From contig BQJX01000121.1 of the NCBI GenBank assembly GCA_021604925.1, positions 1 through 7,536 on the forward strand: a stretch of 7,536 nt of DNA. Reading direction: 5' to 3'. This DNA is from Gemmatimonadota bacterium. GTDB lineage: Bacteria > ARS69. This document shows, in pieces, positions 4,720 to 7,536 of this stretch. The notes under the pieces are model-generated. The model had not been told where the DNA came from. It searched no databases and was given only the letters and a program-made list of their open reading frames with translations. A program made the translations under genes and the position numbers. Numbering within the stretch: the stretch's first letter is position 1; each line of letters begins with the position of its first letter.

Positions 4720-5457
4720 ATGCTGGTTCAACGCCGCCGGGACTCGCTCCGGCTCATCCGACAGTGCGACCACGCGCTGGTGGCCGGCCGCCTGGCTGCC
4801 GAGTGGATCGGTCTGGGCGAGACGCCCGAGCCGCTCCCATTCCGGTTCGTGCTGGCCGCGGCGCTCCACGACCTTGCCTGGGCGGACGCCGACCGCGAAG
4901 CACGGTGGGACGAATCGGCCTCGGGACCCTTTGCCTTCGGCACCGTGAACGACGACTACCGCGAGCCGCTGTATCGCGCCGGCATCGACACGCTGGAGTC
5001 GATCGACGACTACGCGGCGCTGCTCAAGAGTCTCCACTACGCCCGCTTCCTTCCGGACCGTCCGGCCTTCGTCTCGTTCGAGGAGGCACGGCGTGCGCGG
5101 ATCCTGGACCGGCTTCCGGCCGCGCACGCGGACCCGGCGACGATCGAGCGGCATCGGTCGCTGCTGATCTTCTTCGATTTCCTGTCGCTGTTCTGTCTGC
5201 TCACCGGACCGGGAGCCGTGGAGCCCGCGGAGTGGCTGACCGCGGACCGCGTGGGCCGGACCCCGTCCGGAGAGAGCTTCTCGCTCCGCTGGCAGGGGCC
5301 CGCCGAGCTGCGGCTGGCACCGTTCCCGTTCGCCCGGTCGTTCCGTCTGGCCGTCCCCGCGCGGCACCTGCCCCTCACCTTCGGGACGGAAGCCGACCTG
5401 GCCGCCGCCTGGGCCAGTGCGCCCGCGGCCACGGTGGAAGTCCGGCTGGGCCCTTGA
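4720..5457 (+). CDS. DUF3891 family protein (putative HD-like metal-site protein)
   Basis: 245 residues, recognised as DUF3891 by the N-terminal M-L-V...D-S-L-R-L-I-R-Q-C-D-H-A-L-V-A-G block (1-23), the A-L-H-D-L-A-W motif (48-54), the D-D-Y-A-A-L-L-K-S-L-H block (96-106) and the F-F-D-F-L-S-L segment (151-157). Paired D17-H18, H50-D51, D96-D97 and H106 suggest a helical metal-binding site like that of HD-domain enzymes. That is inference; the family has no established reaction. No signal peptide or clear membrane helix is seen, so it is probably cytoplasmic. ATG 4720 is chosen because the family N-terminus aligns from the first residue, although no ribosome site precedes it. Its TGA (5455-5457) lies inside the -35 box of the MarR operon. 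It is divergent from the hydrolase gene, with which it could share regulation. Confidence 0.85.
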   Translation: MLVQRRRDSLRLIRQCDHALVAGRLAAEWIGLGETPEPLPFRFVLAAALHDLAWADADREARWDESASGPFAFGTVNDDYREPLYRAGIDTLESIDDYAALLKSLHYARFLPDRPAFVSFEEARRARILDRLPAAHADPATIERHRSLLIFFDFLSLFCLLTGPGAVEPAEWLTADRVGRTPSGESFSLRWQGPAELRLAPFPFARSFRLAVPARHLPLTFGTEADLAAAWASAPAATVEVRLGP

Positions 5458-5482
5458 CAGATTTAGTACGCTTTCGTACTAT
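5454..5482 (+). promoter_or_regulatory. Near-consensus sigma-70-type promoter of the MarR-DinB operon
   Basis: A perfect -35 TTGACA (5454-5459), a 17-bp spacer and the -10 TACTAT (5477-5482, 4/6) predict a transcript starting near 5489 and a leader of roughly 23 nt. The -35 overlaps the stop codon of the DUF3891 gene. A promoter this strong usually implies repression, and the overlapping inverted repeats fit that. Confidence 0.85.
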
Positions 5483-5495
5483 ACGAACTCGTACT
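5464..5495 (+). promoter_or_regulatory. Probable MarR operator: two adjacent inverted repeats over spacer, -10 and start site
   Basis: IR1 is TAGTACG-CTTT-CGTACTA (5464-5481), a perfect 7-bp repeat filling the -35/-10 spacer and running into the -10. IR2 is TACGA-AC-TCGTA (5482-5493), directly abutting it and covering the predicted transcription start. The half-site CGTACT occurs at 5475 and 5490, its complement AGTACG at 5465, and a variant CGAACT at 5484. MarR dimers typically bind palindromes of 16-20 bp in their own promoters, so autorepression is the natural reading. Binding itself is inference. Confidence 0.8.
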
Positions 5496-5511
5496 TTTTC
5501 GGAGGGTCGCC

Positions 5512-5967
5512 GTGCCGCCCAAACCGCTTCTGTTCCTGTCGCCGCTGCATCGCGCCACCCGCCAGATCGGCATCCATCTCGGTGAGGCGCTGACCGGGCT
5601 GGACGTGCAGGGCACGGAGGCCCACCTGCTCTCTTTCCTGAACAGCTATGCCCCCGTGCCCGTGTCGGAGATCTCCCGCGTCTTCGGTACGCGCAAGTCC
5701 ACGCTCACCAGCATCCTCAACCGGCTGGAGGAGCGTGGCCTCACGGTGCGCGAACCGCACCCGGACGATCGCCGCTCGCTGCTGGTAAAGATCACCCGGC
5801 GCGGACGCTCCGTGGCCAAGCGGGTTCAGCGCCCCGTGGACGAGCTCGAACGTCAGGTCCGCAGCCGGATCACCGCGGAAGAGCTCCGCGGGTTCCAACG
5901 TGTCATCGAAGAGATCGGCAACGTGACGCAGGTCTCCCTGCGCTCCCAACCCAAGGAGAAGCCATGA
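5512..5967 (+). CDS. MarR-family transcriptional regulator
   Basis: 151 residues, standard MarR length. Residues about 8-45 form the first dimerisation helices. The winged helix runs from about 50 to 98: P50-V-S-E-I-S-R-V-F (helix 2-3), recognition helix R61-K-S-T-L-T-S-I-L-N-R-L-E-E-R-G, and a wing with the family hallmark D85-D-R-R-S...K-I-T-R-R-G. C-terminal helices (100-140) complete the dimer. It should bind DNA as a homodimer and release it on ligand or oxidation; it has no cysteine, so a thiol-redox switch within the protein is unlikely. The start is GTG 5512, with GGAGGG at 5501-5506 and a 5-nt spacer. It is the first gene of an operon with the DinB-fold gene, overlapping it by 4 bp (ATGA), and probably represses its own promoter through the repeats at 5464-5495. 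Confidence 0.93.
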   Translation: MPPKPLLFLSPLHRATRQIGIHLGEALTGLDVQGTEAHLLSFLNSYAPVPVSEISRVFGTRKSTLTSILNRLEERGLTVREPHPDDRRSLLVKITRRGRSVAKRVQRPVDELERQVRSRITAEELRGFQRVIEEIGNVTQVSLRSQPKEKP

Positions 5968-6473
5968 CTTCGCAAACCACCTCGGAACTGGCCGCCAACC
6001 TGGCCCTGCAGTTCCGCTTCTCGCACGGCGTCTTTCATCAGAACGTGGAGGGGTTCACCCACGCGGAGACGCTGGTCCGGCCCCAGACCGGCGGCAACTG
6101 CATGAACTGGGTCGGCGGCCACCTGGCCGGGGCGCGGAACGGCATCCTTCGGTTGCTGGGCCAGGAGCCGGTCCTCTCCGAAGACGATGCCCAGCGCTAC
6201 GCTCGTGGGTCCGCCCCGATCACGGAACCCGGCATGGCGCTGGAGTGGGATCGGATCGTGGCGGCCATGAACGAGTCGCAGATAGCGCTGATGGACGCGC
6301 TGGGCTCGATCACGGCGGAGCGGCTGGCCGCGCCCCTGCCCGCCGACCGGAATCCGTTCCAGCTCGACAACGTGGGCGAGATGCTGGGGACGTTCGCGTT
6401 CCACGAGGCGTACCACGTGGGGCAACTCGGCGTTCTCAGGCGAGTCTACGGAAAGAAGGGCGCTATCGCTTAG
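5964..6473 (+). CDS. DinB-superfamily (DinB/YfiT-like) putative metalloenzyme
   Basis: 169 residues, normal length for the DinB/YfiT four-helix-bundle superfamily. The expected metal-binding histidine triad is present: H53 in N48-W-V-G-G-H-L-A-G, and H147 and H151 in F146-H-E-A-Y-H-V-G-Q-L. Characterised members include bacillithiol and mycothiol S-transferases and the thiol-dependent maleylpyruvate isomerase. A metal-dependent thiol transferase acting on electrophiles or toxins is therefore a reasonable guess, but substrate and thiol cannot be read from sequence. Translation is coupled to the MarR gene: ATG 5964 overlaps its TGA, and AAGGAG (5953-5958) inside the MarR coding end is the ribosome site. 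Despite the family name there is no evidence for a DNA-damage role. It ends in TAG 6471-6473; no clear terminator follows. Confidence 0.92.
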   Translation: MTSQTTSELAANLALQFRFSHGVFHQNVEGFTHAETLVRPQTGGNCMNWVGGHLAGARNGILRLLGQEPVLSEDDAQRYARGSAPITEPGMALEWDRIVAAMNESQIALMDALGSITAERLAAPLPADRNPFQLDNVGEMLGTFAFHEAYHVGQLGVLRRVYGKKGAIA

Positions 6474-6558
6474 GGGATCGGACGCAAGCGATGGGACCGC
6501 CGCGCCGCCGGCGAGCGCCGTTCCCGGGGAGGATGCGCCCGGAGCCGCCCATCGTGAA

Positions 6559-6586
6559 CGCTTGCGCCATCGAACCGGCGCAAGCG
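6559..6586. other. 10-bp perfect inverted repeat between convergent genes
   Basis: CGCTTGCGCC (6559-6568) and GGCGCAAGCG (6577-6586) pair perfectly around an 8-nt loop. A further CGCAAGCG at 6483-6490 could pair with the first arm instead. It lies in the 205-bp gap (6474-6678) between the DinB gene (+) and the OmpA-type gene (-). No T-tract follows on the plus strand (AACCCG) and only TTCAC on the minus strand, so a Rho-independent terminator is doubtful; mRNA 3'-end protection or a protein site are alternatives. Nothing else convincing is seen in this gap. Confidence 0.5.
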
Positions 6587-6678
6587 AACCCGAGGGCGAG
6601 CGTCCTGAGGAAGCCCGGCGATGAACATCCCCCCGTTTCCGACATCAGGTCAGGCGCGACATCGAAGCGGGACGTGGA

Positions 6679-7338
6679 TCAACCGGCCTTCTTCTCGGCG
6701 ACCTTCTTGAGGTCGTCGTTGGCCCAGATCGCCAGCTCGACGCGGCGATTCTGCTGACGGCCGTACTCGGTGTCGTTGTCTCCGACCGGCATGTCCTCGC
6801 CCCAGCCCTGCATGGACATGCGAGCGGTGGCAACCTGCTGCCCGATCAGGTAGTTGGCCACCGACTGCGCCCGGCGCTTGGACAGCTCCAGGTTGTGCTC
6901 GTCGGATCCGGTCGAATCCGTGTGCCCCTCGATCAGGATGTTCGTGTCGTCGTACTTGCCGAGAATGCCGGCCAGCTGCGCCAGATTCTCCTGGGCGGCC
7001 GGCCGCAGCGCGGCCTTGTTCACATCGAACAGGATACCGGAGTCGAAGGTGATCTTGATGCCCTCGCCCACGCGCTCGATCTTGGCGCCCTCGAGATCGG
7101 CCTCCATCTCGGCGACCTGCTTGTCCATGTAGTGCCCGATGTACACACCGGCCGCTCCGCCGACAGCCGCGCCGATGATGGCGCCCATGGCGGTGTTGTC
7201 GTTGGCGTTGCCGATCAGGCCGCCGATCGCGGCGCCGGCACCGGCACCGATCGTGCCGCCCTTCTGCTTGTTCGTGCAGGCCGAGCTACCGACCACCAAA
7301 GTGACGATCGTCAGGATCGTCAGCAAACGTCGATTCAT
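6679..7338 (-). CDS. OmpA-family lipoprotein with glycine zipper (YiaD-like)
   Basis: 219 residues. Residues 1-21 form a lipoprotein-type signal (basic N-R-R, hydrophobic 5-17, G-S-S-A-C with C21). The -3 residue is Ser rather than Leu, so the lipobox is slightly off-consensus. Residues about 29-69 are a glycine zipper (G-x-G-A-G-A-A-I-G-G and a second G-A-I-I-G-A-A-V-G-G block). Residues about 95-205 are an OmpA C-terminal peptidoglycan-binding domain. It contains F98-D-S-G-I-L-F-D, G138-H-T-D-S-T-G, S153-K-R-R-A-Q-S-V and N197-R-R-V-E. D141 and R156 have the 15-residue spacing of the pair that binds diaminopimelate. The layout matches E. coli YiaD. It should sit in the outer membrane and hold peptidoglycan noncovalently. 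ATG 7338 is chosen over an upstream in-frame start because of GGAGGA (plus 7346-7351, 7-nt spacer) and the signal sequence. Confidence 0.93.
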   Translation of the reverse strand: MNRRLLTILTIVTLVVGSSACTNKQKGGTIGAGAGAAIGGLIGNANDNTAMGAIIGAAVGGAAGVYIGHYMDKQVAEMEADLEGAKIERVGEGIKITFDSGILFDVNKAALRPAAQENLAQLAGILGKYDDTNILIEGHTDSTGSDEHNLELSKRRAQSVANYLIGQQVATARMSMQGWGEDMPVGDNDTEYGRQQNRRVELAIWANDDLKKVAEKKAG

Positions 7339-7366
7339 GGATCTTTCCTCCGGGTGCAGTGAACTT

Positions 7367-7378
7367 CGAGAACTCTCG
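7367..7378. promoter_or_regulatory. Small inverted repeat in the OmpA-gene leader
   Basis: CGAGA-AC-TCTCG, a perfect 5-bp inverted repeat 29 nt upstream of the OmpA-type start. Taken with the larger hairpin at 7388-7406, it suggests a structured leader; alone it could be chance. Confidence 0.25.
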
Positions 7379-7387
7379 GCCACTTCG

Positions 7388-7406
7388 CGCGACCCGCTGG
7401 GTCGCG
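7388..7406 (-). other. Strong hairpin in the leader of the OmpA-type lipoprotein gene
   Basis: CGCGACCC-GCT-GGGTCGCG is a perfect 8-bp, GC-rich stem with a 3-nt loop, 50-68 nt before the start codon. No T-tract follows on the minus strand (AAGTGG), so it is not a terminator. Leader stems like this can stabilise mRNA of abundant outer-membrane proteins, or be an operator if the start site lies downstream. Confidence 0.5.
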
Positions 7407-7408
7407 GT

Positions 7409-7442
7409 GGCCCCGGGGCACGGTACCATGTTCCCTGGGGCC
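7409..7442 (-). promoter_or_regulatory. Possible promoter of the OmpA-type gene within an imperfect palindrome
   Basis: On the minus strand TGGTACCGT reads as an extended -10 (TG-n-TACCGT, plus 7420-7428). The sequence 17 bp upstream, TCGCCG, is a poor -35 (3/6), as tolerated by extended -10 promoters. The element sits in an interrupted palindrome centred on GGTACC (7422-7427), with outer arms GGCCCC (7409-7414) and GGGGCC (7437-7442). Transcription from here would include the hairpin at 7388-7406. Confidence 0.35.
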
Positions 7443-7455
7443 CGGCGACCGGACG

Positions 7456-7474
7456 AAAGCCCCCTTCAGGGGGC
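7456..7474 (-). terminator. Candidate minus-strand terminator of a gene beyond the right edge
   Basis: GCCCCC-TTCA-GGGGGC (7459-7474) is a perfect 6-bp stem with a 4-nt loop. On the minus strand it is followed by TTTCG, giving a short T-tract. It would end a minus-strand transcript arriving from the right and insulate the OmpA-type gene. The 60 bases from 7475 to the edge show no supportable gene. Confidence 0.4.
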
Positions 7475-7536
7475 CTGCGGGGGGCTCCTGGGCACCTCCG
7501 GCGTGGCGCCCCCCTCGCGCTACCCGTATGCTGCCC

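Noticed and set aside
5464..5495. Tandem CGTACT words as a CRISPR-like or mobile-element repeat
   Set aside because: Only short half-sites within one promoter; the arrangement is explained by a MarR operator.
4603..5585. Long antisense and frame-shifted open frames over the DUF3891 gene
   Set aside because: Arg/Pro/Gly-rich shadow frames; the plus-strand protein at 4720-5457 carries the family motifs.
6463..6645. 60-residue minus-strand open frame with a signal-peptide-like segment ending A-Q-A
   Set aside because: It has no ribosome site before its ATG, overlaps the DinB stop, consists of the inverted-repeat region plus Arg/Gly-rich GC-driven sequence, and has no mature domain after the supposed signal.
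7475..7536. Partial gene at the right edge
   Set aside because: Open frames exist on both strands but none shows a recognisable motif over about 20 codons; a -10-like TATGCT at 7527-7532 has no matching -35.

Overview
This is a GC-rich window (about two-thirds G+C by eye) from a chromosome that looks bacterial and diderm. It encodes a signal-peptide protein that resembles an outer-membrane barrel, a peptidoglycan-binding lipoprotein and an OmpA-type lipoprotein with a glycine zipper. Genes are compact with Shine-Dalgarno starts, including GTG starts, and several intrinsic hairpins. The mix (DUF2203, DUF3891, DinB, M24 peptidase, repeat lipoprotein) would suit an environmental or uncultivated high-GC lineage, but no marker here fixes the phylum. 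I see no tRNA, rRNA, CRISPR array, insertion sequence, phage gene or other sign of recent transfer.

Layout. 1-929 (+): 3' part of an M24 metallopeptidase, cut by the left edge. 1029-1412 (+): DUF2203 protein. 1413-1905: a long non-coding stretch, first hairpin-dense and very GC-rich, then an AT-richer island with a 20-bp-spaced direct repeat. It leads into a small secreted, probably outer-membrane protein (1906-2409, +), which ends in a textbook terminator. 2631-3776 (+): lipoprotein with a coiled coil, eight 23-residue repeats and a C-terminal peptidoglycan-binding domain. A hairpin that can serve both strands separates it from a convergent alpha/beta hydrolase (3891-4598, -). Divergent from the hydrolase is a DUF3891 protein (4720-5457, +) that may be translated from a leaderless mRNA.

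A near-consensus promoter overlaps the DUF3891 stop codon and is covered by two inverted repeats. It drives a two-gene operon: a MarR-family regulator (5512-5967, +) overlapping by 4 bp a DinB-superfamily metalloprotein (5964-6473, +). This is most simply a self-repressed stress or detoxification module. Convergent with it is the OmpA-type lipoprotein (6679-7338, -), whose leader carries a strong 8-bp-stem hairpin. The right edge holds a likely minus-strand terminator for a gene outside the window.

Two themes stand out: cell-envelope attachment (three exported proteins, two of them expected to bind peptidoglycan) and small-molecule or stress handling (MarR-DinB, the hydrolase). I found no clear new multi-gene system. 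The most interesting points are the 4+4 repeat architecture of the lipoprotein, the MarR promoter/operator, the altered histidines of the M24 enzyme, and the direct repeats upstream of the small secreted protein.
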